Shown piece after piece: positions 55,441 through 64,000 of a stretch of DNA of 64,000 nucleotides (position 1 is its first letter; each line of letters begins with the position of its first letter). This DNA comes from Toxorhynchites rutilus septentrionalis (Eukaryota > Arthropoda > Insecta > Diptera > Culicidae): contig NC_073746.1 in NCBI RefSeq assembly GCF_029784135.1, positions 180,669,788 through 180,733,787 of the forward strand, in the 5' to 3' direction. The position numbers and the translations under genes are program-made. The notes under the pieces are model-generated. The model saw only the letters and a list, made by a program, of their open reading frames with translations. It made no database searches and was not told the DNA's origin.

Positions 55441-55745
55441 CTGTACAATTATAATTGAGTGGATTTCCGAGCTGGCACCTGCTTATATACAGATTTTTGT
55501 GATTTCAATAGCTTGCTTTCAAAGCAATTTTTGAGTTATTGAAACAAGTTTTTGGATCAATAAGTAACACACATATAACGCGTAGACATTTTATCTTTCG
55601 AATGAAACGGTTATCATACCATTTCTTTCAACCGGCGAAGAGGTTTTACTGTTCAAAATCCTGTTTCTCCAATGTAACACTCTCGTTCTCGAAGCTTTAA
55701 ACTTACACCCCAGTATAGAAATGAAAGATGTAGTCCGGCGTCAAA
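55441..55745 (-). promoter_or_regulatory. TATA-containing repeat, copy B (inverted copy of 26545-26850)
   Basis: On the minus strand it reads GGACTACATCTTTCATTTCT, ACACTC, TTTCGAAAGATAAAA-like, ACGCGTTATATGTGTGTTAC, CTGTATATAAGCAGGTGCC and CAGCTCGGAAATCCACTCAA. The TATATAAG box lies about 90 bases before the H1-like tail. Conservation of the TATA and CTCGGAAATC-ACTCA blocks between copies A and B is good. Confidence 0.6.
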
Positions 55746-56092
55746 ATTATTTTCACATAAAATGTCTTACAAAAAAAATGTCATGTTGAAATTTTCTACA
55801 TATTTCAATACTTCCCCTTGGTTCACTGTTACTGGTTCGCGCTGACATAAGGGTGATCACAACAAACGCGAGCTGGCTCCTCTCTCTCAGTGCAAAACCA
55901 CTCAAATCACTCAAATATTGAGGGCCCTCAAATCTTTCCAAAACAAATAAGTCTTCTCAAAATTTGGATGCAGTGATGACCGAAAGTGAATTGATTTTCA
56001 TAGTGTTTTGCTGGAAGATAGCTTCTTGATTTTAGGAGCGTGTTCGGATTTCTTGGTTATAGAGGCTTTCTCAAACTTCCAGACTTTCTCAG
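55746..56092. other. Spacer, nothing recognised
   Basis: No coding or repeat evidence that I can support. Confidence 0.35.
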
Positions 56093-56180
56093 TTCATGTT
56101 TTGTCATCCCGATTTATGACATTAAATGAGACATAACATAACAGAAAATGTCATGACTCACAAATACTGGTAAGCAAATA
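56093..56180. repeat. Short dispersed repeat (paralogue at 17.39 kb)
   Basis: TCATGTTTTGTCATCCCGATT, CATAACAGAAAATGTCATGAC and CAAATACTGGTAAGCAAA match 17388-17477. Confidence 0.6.
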
Positions 56181-56349
56181 CGAGCGAGTGAAACAAAAGA
56201 CAAATAAGTATTCCGCATACCTTGCCACATACACGGCCCAGACTGAGATAGATATTGTTCTCCTGTGCTCCTTTTTTACTCTTAGAAAACACTTTCCAAA
56301 TTCATTATATAATCAGGTGCAATACTATCACCTATGCTGAAGTTTCATT

Positions 56350-56596
56350 AGCTATGTGGATAGCGTGGTCGTGCAAAATAGCTTTGCATTCCGGCCAGCC
56401 TTGTTTCGATCCCCATTGACGTCGTATGGACTTTTTTTTTGGCACAATCCCAAATGAAATGAGAAAAGAAAACAGAAAGAGATGTCTGCTCGCATACATA
56501 CAAATCATTTTTAAGCTTTTAAAACAGCTCATTATTTGCGCATTTGACTCTCTAGCACACGGAATGGCATCATTTCTGCCAAAGATGAAATGTTTT
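56350..56596 (+). mobile_element. tRNA-like SINE, copy 1 of an inverted pair
   Basis: TGGATAGCGTGGTCGTGC gives an A-box-like head and TTGTTTCGATCCCCATTG a B box (about 56401-56418). A T run follows, then the body GGCACAATCCCAAATGAAAT, GATGTCTGCTCGCATACATA, TTTTTAAGCTTTTAAAA and GCATTTGACTCTC. An inverted copy lies at 58203-58446. Confidence 0.7.
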
Positions 56597-56639
56597 CTTT
56601 ATATCTGTATTATAGTGATTTTCAACTCATTTGGCTGGT

Positions 56640-56760
56640 TCGTCACTTTTACTTCCATTTTTGGAAGAATGTCGGGAGTGAGAATTGAACTCAAGCTAAC
56701 CGATTTAAAGCTAACCGATCATCGTTAGCCGACTAGTGCTTCCAATGGCTGATGTTCTTT
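56640..56760 (-). mobile_element. tRNA-like SINE relic
   Basis: On the minus strand it holds AGTCGGCTAACGATGATCGG followed by TTGAGTTCAATTCTCACTCC and CGACATTCTTCC. The B-box block equals that of the 12.5-kb relic, so it is the same SINE family. A short internal duplication (CTAACCGATTTAAAGCTAACCGAT on the plus strand) lies between the boxes. Confidence 0.5.
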
Positions 56761-57176
56761 TACCAACACTAGGGTAAGTGGAGGTGATTTGGACATCCTC
56801 TTCTCTTGAAAAATACGGCTCAACTTGGATTTTTTATGTCAAAAACATTGATAAAATTTCCGGGAAACCGGGAAACGGGAAACCGTAGCATGAACAAAAC
56901 AAGTACTTTGATTGTAGGAAAATGTTAATTTTTCGATCGTGGCTTTAAGATTTTTTTTCCGCTGATTAAACAAACTTTTCATGCATTGTTCAGTAAAGTT
57001 CTTTTCGCCTACAGAAGAGGAACCAGTTGATACAGCGAAACTGTAAATTTCATAACAATAAATGAAATAAATTGCATTTTAGTTTTTGCATGCTGTGTGG
57101 GGCGATATGGACAAATTTCTGTGGGGGGCATTCGTCATAGAGGGTTGGAAGTTTTTTTTGGGCTAATTGATTCCAG

Positions 57177-57320
57177 ATGCCGCGGAATTACAAAAATGGA
57201 TGGACAGACAACGCTGGAAGAAGGAGGAGCTTGGAAGAGCAACGCAGACCATCAAGGACGGCTTTTTTTGTACAAAGCATCGAAAGTATTTGAAAATGCT
57301 CGAACGAGACTGAGGAGATT
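57177..57320 (+). pseudogene. Pogo-like transposase N-terminus (psq/CENP-B-like helix-turn-helix)
   Basis: Start ATG at 57177 gives MPRNYK. After a one- or two-base shift the next frame reads MDRQRWKKEELGRATQTIKDG and then FFCTKHRKYLKMLERD before a stop. The pattern MPR-YKRK...R..W..E.L..AI..I..G is the opening of Pipsqueak-type helix-turn-helix domains found in pogo/Tigger-like transposases and in domesticated jerky/CENP-B relatives, where it binds the TIR. The second helix and the DDE core are not present. The TIR and TA flanks around it support the pogo assignment. Confidence 0.65.
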
Positions 57321-58202
57321 CATGCATAATTTGTCTAAAATGTCACTTTCAACAATCATGAAGTATTATTTCACTTTTTGAAACATAAAAATATATCCAT
57401 TCGCCATTAAGAGTGGCGAGAAGTACGAATCAAAGCGCAACTGAATGGAATAGTATTGCTTTCTCCAAACATAACTTCTCGGTTGCCATTGAAATTATTC
57501 ATTGTCTCGTTTTTGTACTGTTGACAAATAACCGGAAAGGATCCTCTTCACCAGACGGACAGTAAATAACAAAATGATGATTCGAGGTATAGAGATGTGA
57601 TATAAAAGTTTCCCTAATCATCGTGTGTTTTTGTGTTCATCAGCTGAATAGGCACAGCTGGTGGACACCTTCGGCATTTGGTCAGAACTGATCCTTGAAT
57701 CTATCGTATCGAAAGGATATATCGGATGTAACAAAAAGGAAAGAGAATGCGGCCTCTCGTAATTTATCGATCATCCATGTGTGCAAGTCATGTCAACCAT
57801 AATGCGGAGAAAGCTGTTCTGTATATGAAATGGGGATAATTTTTCATGAGATATGTTAATTCACACCTATGATCGAAACAAAAGGACAGTGGACTAGTAA
57901 ATAAATTTGAGACAGTTGTCACCTAGGAAAAAAAAATCAATCTGTTCGAGTTGATTTTTGTGCCTTTGTACTCTAGGGGCGCTACTGCGGTGCTCGACCT
58001 ATGTAAAATGGCAACTAGAGTGGCTGGTTTAATGTTTCAACTAATTACGGAGTGTAATAAAAGTTTGGTGTTTTCGACATACACATAAAGAAACTGGTGA
58101 ATTTTATTTTTTGTATATGTTTGTGTTTATTCATGAACGTTCTTTATAAATCAACATAAACGTTTATTTATAAACAAGTACTTAAAATACTACACGTTGG
58201 CA
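57321..58202. other. Pogo element interior, no coding recognised
   Basis: No catalytic DDE motif was found in any frame. Presumably the rest of the transposase has been lost or replaced. Confidence 0.4.
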
Positions 58203-58446
58203 GAAAACATGTCATCTTTGGCAGAAACGATGCCATTTCCTGTGCATGAGAGTCAAATGCGCAAATAATGAGCTATTTTAAAAGCTTAAAAATGATTTGT
58301 ATGCGAGCAGACATCTCTTTCTGTTTTCTTTTCTCTTTTCATTTGGGATTGTGCAAAAAAAAAGTCCATACGACGTCAATGAGGATCGAACCAAGGCCAA
58401 CTGGAATGCAAAGTTACTTTACACGACCACGCTATCCATATAGCTG
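58203..58446 (-). mobile_element. tRNA-like SINE, copy 2 of an inverted pair
   Basis: This is the reverse complement of 56350-56596, sharing GCTATCCATATAGC, GGTTCGATCCTCATTGACGT on the minus strand, GCACAATCCCAAATGAAA, TGTCTGCTCGCATACAAATC and CTTTGGCAGAAAC. It lies inside the pogo element. Confidence 0.7.
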
Positions 58447-58489
58447 CCAGCGCTTCGTTTGTATTTTGGTTCAAGTTTTGCTAATTTGC

Positions 58490-58625
58490 TTAATTAGTCT
58501 CGATTTTATGCATAATTTTTTTCATTTGTATGTCAGTCTTGCATCCCAAAACCTCCACATGGCAAATTTGATTCCGTTTGCTTGATTAGTTCTTGAGTTA
58601 TGCAGAAATTTATGCTTCATTTGTA
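58490..58625 (+). repeat. Minisatellite partial units (53.3-kb family)
   Basis: GCTTAATTAGTCTCGATTTT, TTCATTTGTATGTCAG, AAAACCTCCACATGGCAAAT and TTTGCTTGATTAGTTCTTGA correspond to one and a half units of the 53.33-54.05 kb array. Confidence 0.7.
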
Positions 58626-58962
58626 TGTAATTCTATCTTTGATCCGGCATACACTGTAATGCACGGCGGAGGCTAAAATCGGAATTAATGAATTAAAAAA
58701 AATTAAAACATTAAAGAATCAAATAACTAAACACTGAAAGAATTACACATTGAATTTCAGATTTCTGTTAATGAGAACACCTTCTACATGTTATTCTATA
58801 ATATTTAAGTCACCCTATGGCAATGAATACTGATCAAAAGTGGAAAAGGGAAACAGAAACCGAAAATCATACATGATTCCGCGTGTGGATGTAATTTTAG
58901 CTGCTTCGATATTAAGCATTTTGAGTGGTTCAATATCAGAATTCAATTCGCTGATGGATGTA

Positions 58963-59430
58963 CGAAGGTCGTTCAAAAAATAAGTTTCAGTGCCTCACAA
59001 ATCGCAGAAAAATAAAGTTAGGACGAAAAACGAGGTGATCGACGTTTTATTTTCTATTTTTTCTACATAATCGCCGTAACGTTCCAGGCATTTTTCATAG
59101 TGTGGCACGTGTTTTTCTATTCCGTGCGCGAAGTGCGTAGCGTCCAACTTTTTGAAGTAAAATGTAACTGCGTCACGAATTTCTTCAGTGTTATTGAATC
59201 GTTAACCGCCGAACGCCTGTTTCATCACCGGGAATAAGTGATAGTCGCTAGGGGTGAGGTCTGGGGAGTAAGGAGGATGCTCGAACACAGTCCATTTGAA
59301 TTTTTTAATTGTCGCGCATTATCGTCGATGAGGAACACTCCTTTCGTCAATAAACCTGGTCTTTTGTTCTTAATCGCGGTTTATAATCAGTCCAAAACTT
59401 CACAATAGTACGGTGATGAAACACTGACAG
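58963..59430 (-). mobile_element. Second mariner-family relic, nested in the pogo element
   Basis: The left terminus CGAAGGTCGTTCAAAAAATA is preceded by TA (58961-58962) and equals the terminus at 25925. The right part shares CTTAATCGCGG and CAGTCCAAAACTTCACAATAG with 25775-25820. The right terminus was not found, so it is 5'-truncated or rearranged. Confidence 0.75.
59025..59370 (-). pseudogene. Mariner transposase C-terminal half, broken
   Basis: On the minus strand one frame has LLTKGVFLIDDNARQLKNSN, carrying the second catalytic aspartate (DDNAR). After a shift near 59290 another reads VFEHPPYSPDLTPSDYHLFP with the third aspartate in PSDY. It continues VMKQAFGG, a stop, then EIRDAVTFYFKKLDATHFAH and GIEKHVPHYEKCLERYGDYV. 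Mariner-type transposases commonly close with a block such as ...W.KCI...GDYVE. The DNA-binding half is missing. It differs from the 9-10 kb and 37-kb mariners, so at least three mariner families are represented here. Confidence 0.85.
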
Positions 59431-59744
59431 AACACTGTTACCGATTGTAACATTATTCCAAAATACTTTACATAAACATAAGTATGTTTTTTTTTTTGAT
59501 GAAACACACACTAGACCAAATCACCCTACAGACGGTCCAAATCACCCCGCATCAAATTTTAATGTCCAAAAATAATCTCTTTTAATTTATTTTTTTTGAA
59601 GCTTGATATAATGATTTAACATTATTGATTGAGAAAAAACAAGTGTAGCTCAGTGTACAATGTGACATTTTTTATTTAGACCTTATTGGTTTGGAAATAT
59701 TATGCGCTTTGCTTAGGGGGTCCAAATGCCCCCCATTACCCCTA

Positions 59745-62410
59745 CTTCATTTCGAATTAATTTTGAATGTATTAATTTTTCTGAAGGGAGCGCATCATAC
59801 CCCCCTCCATTATATGCTCTCGACTATTTATTGACATTCACTGATTGGAAGTTTGTGATGCAGTTGATACAGTCTATAGCTTTTCAAGAAGCAATTACCT
59901 GCACTTTGTTCTCTCGTTGGGGTTATGACTGATAAAACTTGCCGGCATTGTGTACAAACTAGATAGGAAAAGTTACTTATCTTATCGGCATGAATTGATC
60001 AAACATGTGACGCTGTATGATGAGATTTTATTGCTCCAATAATTATCAAGTCGTAAGGCGTATCGAACAGAATGCAAACATAACTATTTTTATGATACCT
60101 ATGATATGTGTGGCGTAGCGCCATATAAAGCGATTATCTACCGAAACAGAATCAGAAATAGTTGCTGCCTTTTCTCTATTTTTGGATAAACATGTTAAAC
60201 TGAGAAAAAAAAGCCGAAAACTGATCCGATAGAACCGCTCTTGTTTGCCAAGATCGACCAGGGGCTGTAAACATTCCTTCGAAAGTGAAGTTTGCTATAA
60301 CTGTCACTACTCGTGAAGCTAGATAATCGCACTGGCAGAAATATGGATGTGTCTCGTTCGTAGCTGTCACGGATAACCGAAAGCAGCCTCTGGGCACTTT
60401 GCTCGAATGCTCGAATTGAAGAGTAATATCCCGGGTAGTGCAGTAAAGCCAATAGCACCAAAAATATACATATATTGCCTGTTGTTGTTTTGCCTGCAGC
60501 GGGTCGGGACGGTATTATATTGACTCAGAGCAAACAGGTTCTTATGCAAATATGATCAAACTTTGGTTGAGTTTTAGGATTCCATGGAACGCTTCAAGAG
60601 TACTATTAATGATGATTGACGAATGGCGTCTCTGCAGTAGCGGCTTAAGCCATTCAACTTCGTTGAGTTTAATCATCAAGTATCAGTTCCAAATTGATGT
60701 CAAAGCGACTTTCTGATTCAAAAGTTCCTCAAAACACTGAACCTTTGTTTGAATTTTAAAGCACAGAGCACACAAACGTTGGAAAACCAACGTTTAATTC
60801 GATTGCATTCATGCTGGAGCGCTGAGCTGAACCATTGCTACTACCACCCACTGCCAGAGTGTCGCTGGGAAACGATGGGAAAATGGGAAAATAAAACTAT
60901 TTCTCTATGGGAATTCTCGCCACAACGTCACATATCCTATTTCAGTGAAAATGTTTAGTTCATATCTGATTTTGCCATGGCTCCGTATAGTGTGGAGCGG
61001 CTAACGTTATGTAAATGCGCTGGGAGTTGCTCTCTGTAACGTTACAATGGGTGAAAGCGAAACGAGTAGAAATAACTTATCCCGTTGAAATCCGAGCTCT
61101 TCGGTGGAGGATATTTGTGGCATAAATTTTCTTCAAGATTTTTTTCCCCGAATGGAATGCGAGTGTATGATGGAGAAGACTTTAAGAACTTCCGGATGTA
61201 CTTGATCGGAAACTGTATTTCCAATTTATTTGAATGGAATAATAATCAAAAATAGGAGGTAAGTTTCTTCACAAGTGTTTAAGCAACATTGTCGATGTTT
61301 TTGGGAGTCTGAAAGTAGTAAACAAACGGAATGATGCAGATACTATTTTTTTTTCCAAAACCCAGGAGAGTCTTCAATCGATGGAGTGAAGTGACATTTT
61401 CTGCTGCGACAGCAATTAGCAGACGACAAACTTCAGTATCCAATCATGCTGTGCATGTTAAAATTAGTGGGAATATTCCAACGCTGAAGAATGGTGGCGG
61501 TGATGATGATGATGATGTACACAGATACGCCATAGTGAAACAGAATGTGCCCAAACTGTTCATTCTCTTCTCGCATGGCTGTTGTAATTTATCATTTCAC
61601 TTGGAATTATTAAAATTTCCCAGCGGAAAGCTCTACCTTCCTCCTGTACGGGCGGTTTTTGATATAGTGTAGTACAAGCGCATACTTGCTTCATATTTTC
61701 ACCATTTCCTTTGTTGTTTATGCATTCCTAACGAAACGTTGGCGGAATTTTTATTACCGTTCTTCTTAACATGGCGGAATGGGTTAGGGGATGGCCCACA
61801 TTCCGTCAGTTGATTGTTGAATTACATGCTCCAAGTGTTATCATTTGTTCGCTGAATGTTTGATTTATAACGGTTTTCATTAAATGCTAAATTTAACGGA
61901 GATTAACCTTTGAATCGTTAAGCCGCAATGGGCTTTACTTTTTGAATGTGACAAGCAATTTTATCAGAGCCATTAGCTTAATGTAGTACAAACTGTTCAC
62001 TGTTGCGTTCCCCGTGATAGCGATACGCTGTTTACGCTGTATTAACTGCTCATAAACATCAGCAGCGATATGTTGTATCCTACGCTTCATGTATTTCGTT
62101 ATGATGCGGACGAAACGATCCAATCGATAAGAGTTTATCATATGGGGTGATGAAAAGCTTGTTTGAGTTGATGAGTTAATGCTTGTATGGCGAAAATTAT
62201 CTCGAGTAAACGTTGTTGTATTTCATAGGTTCATTGTTAATTGACTATAGGTTCTAGGAGGTCTTTTTTTAATGCATAAAATGATAATAAATGATAATAC
62301 TATAAAAAATATTATAATCATACTGAATAATAATCATCTACATTACATTTTTGAAGATCTTTCCGTTCAAGTTATGGTAAACATAACTTCTGTTAATTTG
62401 ATGTACTTCA
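59745..62410. other. Unique DNA, nothing firmly recognised
   Basis: Composition is a little less AT-rich at 60.2-61.3 kb. A 113-codon frame at 61331-61672 includes a (GAT)n run (61500-61517) giving poly-Asp and matches nothing known. No TIR or LINE motif. It could be host intron or intergenic DNA. Confidence 0.4.
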
Positions 62411-62734
62411 ACAGGTCGGACTCGATTATCCGGAGTATTGATTTTGTTTCGCTCCGGATGATCGAATCCTCCGGATAATCGAATCATAAAAAAAATAATT
62501 GTTTCTCGGTAAACGTAATATGATTATGATTTGCACTTATTCATTAAACGGTTTCATCTGGCTTGACCCGTTTGTATGTTTGTGACTTTGTAACTTTGTA
62601 ACTTTGTATGCAGCGCTGTGTCACATTAATAGAAATTTAACTACCTTCCTGTTGATCGTTTGATCTGAAATTTGGAACACATCTTTATTTCTGGAGTCAT
62701 TATAAAACTGCGTTTTCCATGATCTTGAAAATCC

Positions 62735-63470
62735 AAAATGGCGGCCGGTACAAAAATGGCGGATTACATATTTTTTCAAAATCCCATCAATATGGGTTTT
62801 CCCAAAACCCCATCAATATAGGTATCGAATGAAAGGGCTTGACCAGTAGAGCAACGTTATTTATGGAAGATGGAGCCCGCTACAAAATGGCGAATTACAT
62901 ATTTTCTCAGAACCCCATCAATATGTATGACAGTTGTCAGTATAAATAAGCTTAGCGACAGGGATTTTTACAGTCAGATCTAGTACTCCCACACTGAAAT
63001 AATACAACTGAACAGGTTCGTGTATTGGTAGAATATTGTCAGTTTTGAATAGGCAGCTAAATAATAGCTTCAATAGTAAAAAGACTTGAATTTGAATTCG
63101 ACTCAGCGAATAATAAGTTAGGTTCAATAAAGCCACTCAATCCCAATTGTACCGTCAAAGTGAACAGAAGTGTTGAATAAAATTTATCCCGAGTTTATTA
63201 GCCGATCCAAAGTGCCAACTGAATTGTTCTAAATTCCGATTATAAATCAACGATCCTGCCCTAACAATGTATATCAAATGAAAGGGATTGACTAGTAGAA
63301 CACAGTTATTTATTAAAAATGCAAATCCAAAATGGCCGGCACCACAAAGTGGTGCCATATATCTTTTTTCAAAACCTCATCAATATGGGTATCAAATGAA
63401 AGTGCTCGACTAGTAGAACATAGCAGATCATGAAAAATCTAAATACAAGATGGCCGCAGTTTCCAAATTA
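62735..63470 (+). repeat. About 120-bp satellite (AAAATGGCGG family), about 4 units
   Basis: Units contain CCCATCAATATGGGTATCAA, TGAAAGGGCTTGAC, AGTAGAACA, AAATCCAAGATGG, CCGCTACAAAATGGCG and ACATATTTTTTCA-AA. One unit is split by the solo LTR at 62928-63266. Same family as 17716-17925. Confidence 0.85.
62928..63266 (+). mobile_element. Solo LTR, 339 bp, in a satellite unit
   Basis: The insert starts TGACAGTTGTCAG and ends CCTGCCCTAACA, that is TG...CA. It is flanked by ATGTA at 62923-62927 and 63267-63271. Removing it rebuilds the satellite phrase ATCAATATGTATATCAAATG. TATAAATA lies 13 bases into the LTR and AATAAA near 63127, fitting promoter and polyadenylation signals on the plus strand. 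A 5-bp TSD fits Ty3, BEL/Pao or copia types; the superfamily is undecided. It arose by recombination between the two LTRs of a full element. Confidence 0.85.
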
Positions 63471-64000
63471 CTAATTACTTTTTTAATAGTTTCATTCAGC
63501 TTGACCTGTTTATATGTATGTTTGAATGTTTGTAGGGTTGTCCCATATTAATAGAAAATTGACCCCGTTCCTGTTGACTGATTGATCTGAAATTTGGAAG
63601 ACACCTTTAATTCTATTGTCATTATAAAAATGCGTATTCTATGATCTTGACAAATTCAATTTGGCCGCTGCTAAAAATAGTTGAACGGCTTGACTTGGAG
63701 AACACAAAACATAATAAACAACAAAAAGGTCGCCGCCACTAAATGGTCGACTATGTATTTTTTGCATTCCCCTCAATATCGGTATCAAACGAAATGATTT
63801 GATTAATAAAACATAGTACATCGTGAAAATACTCCGAAGAAAATTAGGTAAGAAATAAACGTTAGATTTCCATTGTCCACAGTTAGTTATTTCATCATAT
63901 ACCCCACCATTTTATTTTCTTCTCATCATTGCCCTAGATTCATGAAGGAACGGATGTGATAACTACTAACTGTTACTTGCCTAATCATTTTCTAGCTATG

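Larger units (their letters stand above)
56772..59742 (+). mobile_element. Pogo-type DNA transposon relic with nested insertions
   Basis: The left end GGGTAAGTGGAGGTGATTTG (56772) and the right end (reverse complement GGGGTAATGGGGGGCATTTG, to 59742) form an imperfect TIR. TA lies on each side (56770-56771, 59743-59744). Inside is a Pipsqueak-type helix-turn-helix start at 57177 and little other coding sequence. Later arrivals within it are the SINE copy at 58203-58446, minisatellite at 58490-58625 and a mariner relic at 58963-59430. A second TIR-like block (AGACCAAATCACCCTACAGA, then GGTCCAAATCACCCCGCATC) at 59513-59555 suggests repeated subterminal motifs. Confidence 0.7.
62412..64000 (+). 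repeat. Repeat family with hairpin head, copy 2 (runs off the window)
   Basis: It opens CAGGTCGGACTCGATTATCC with the same hairpin as 39674 and then follows that copy. The segment from about 62547 to 62740 (TTAAACGGTTTCATCTGGCT ... CATGATCTTGAAAA) is repeated at 63484-63660, so this copy contains a tandem duplication of about 930 bp enclosing satellites and a solo LTR. The end is matched to copy 1 as far as TTTTCTAGCT at the window edge. Confidence 0.75.

Noticed and set aside
61331..61672. A 113-codon gene with an Asp run
   Set aside because: The acidic run is a (GAT)n microsatellite and the remainder matches nothing known.

Overview
This window looks like nuclear DNA of an insect, most likely a culicine mosquito such as Aedes. 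The basis is AT-rich sequence with almost no long intact reading frame, a tRNA-derived SINE that I recognise as Feilai-like from Aedes, and dense layers of mariner, pogo, hAT, Harbinger-like and non-LTR elements plus degenerate satellites. There are no operons, ribosome binding sites, rRNA genes or CRISPR arrays. The species call is inference; no search was run.

Layout: 1-400 may hold the last two exons of a host gene. 2.4 kb has a Feilai-like SINE with a 10-bp target-site duplication (TSD). 5.94-7.26 kb is a complete non-autonomous hAT-type element (8-bp TSD) containing a nested Harbinger-type MITE and a 15-bp minisatellite. 7.4 kb holds a near-perfect 61-bp-arm hairpin. 9.1-10.6 kb is a broken mariner transposase gene split by a 294-bp solo-LTR-like insertion. 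10.9-12.3 kb is a pogo-type TIR element. 12.4-22.6 kb is mostly unique DNA with SINEs, LINE ends, satellites and one mariner scrap. 22.66-24.16 kb is a 5'-truncated RNase H-bearing LINE. 25.8-27.2 kb has a mariner end, a TATA-containing repeat and a 109-bp satellite. 28.7-31.5 kb is the best preserved protein-coding relic, a CR1/L2-group LINE with endonuclease and reverse transcriptase. 32-35 kb is mostly unique. 35.3-37.9 kb carries deleted and inverted mariner copies. 38.8-41.5 kb has a hAT-like end and satellites.

43.3-47.6 kb is a DNA transposon of about 4.3 kb with unusually long (about 0.8 kb) inverted ends and a decayed DDE/D-like transposase of a family I cannot name firmly. 48.5-53.2 kb is a long-armed foldback element, of which 2,266 bp is tandemly duplicated almost without change. 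53.3-54.05 kb is the minisatellite into which it seems to have inserted. 54.3-55.75 kb has short coding-like blocks and a histone-promoter-like repeat followed by an H1-like tail. 56.8-59.7 kb is a pogo-type element with a Pipsqueak/CENP-B-like helix-turn-helix relic, itself hosting a SINE and a second mariner relic. 62.4-64 kb is a repeat with AAAATGGCGG-type satellites and a clean solo LTR.

The genes do not form a pathway. The window is best read as intergenic or intronic DNA built by successive transposition. The most notable items are the long-TIR transposon, the near-identical tandem duplication of the foldback element, the 61-bp hairpin and several nested insertions whose empty sites can be rebuilt from TSDs.
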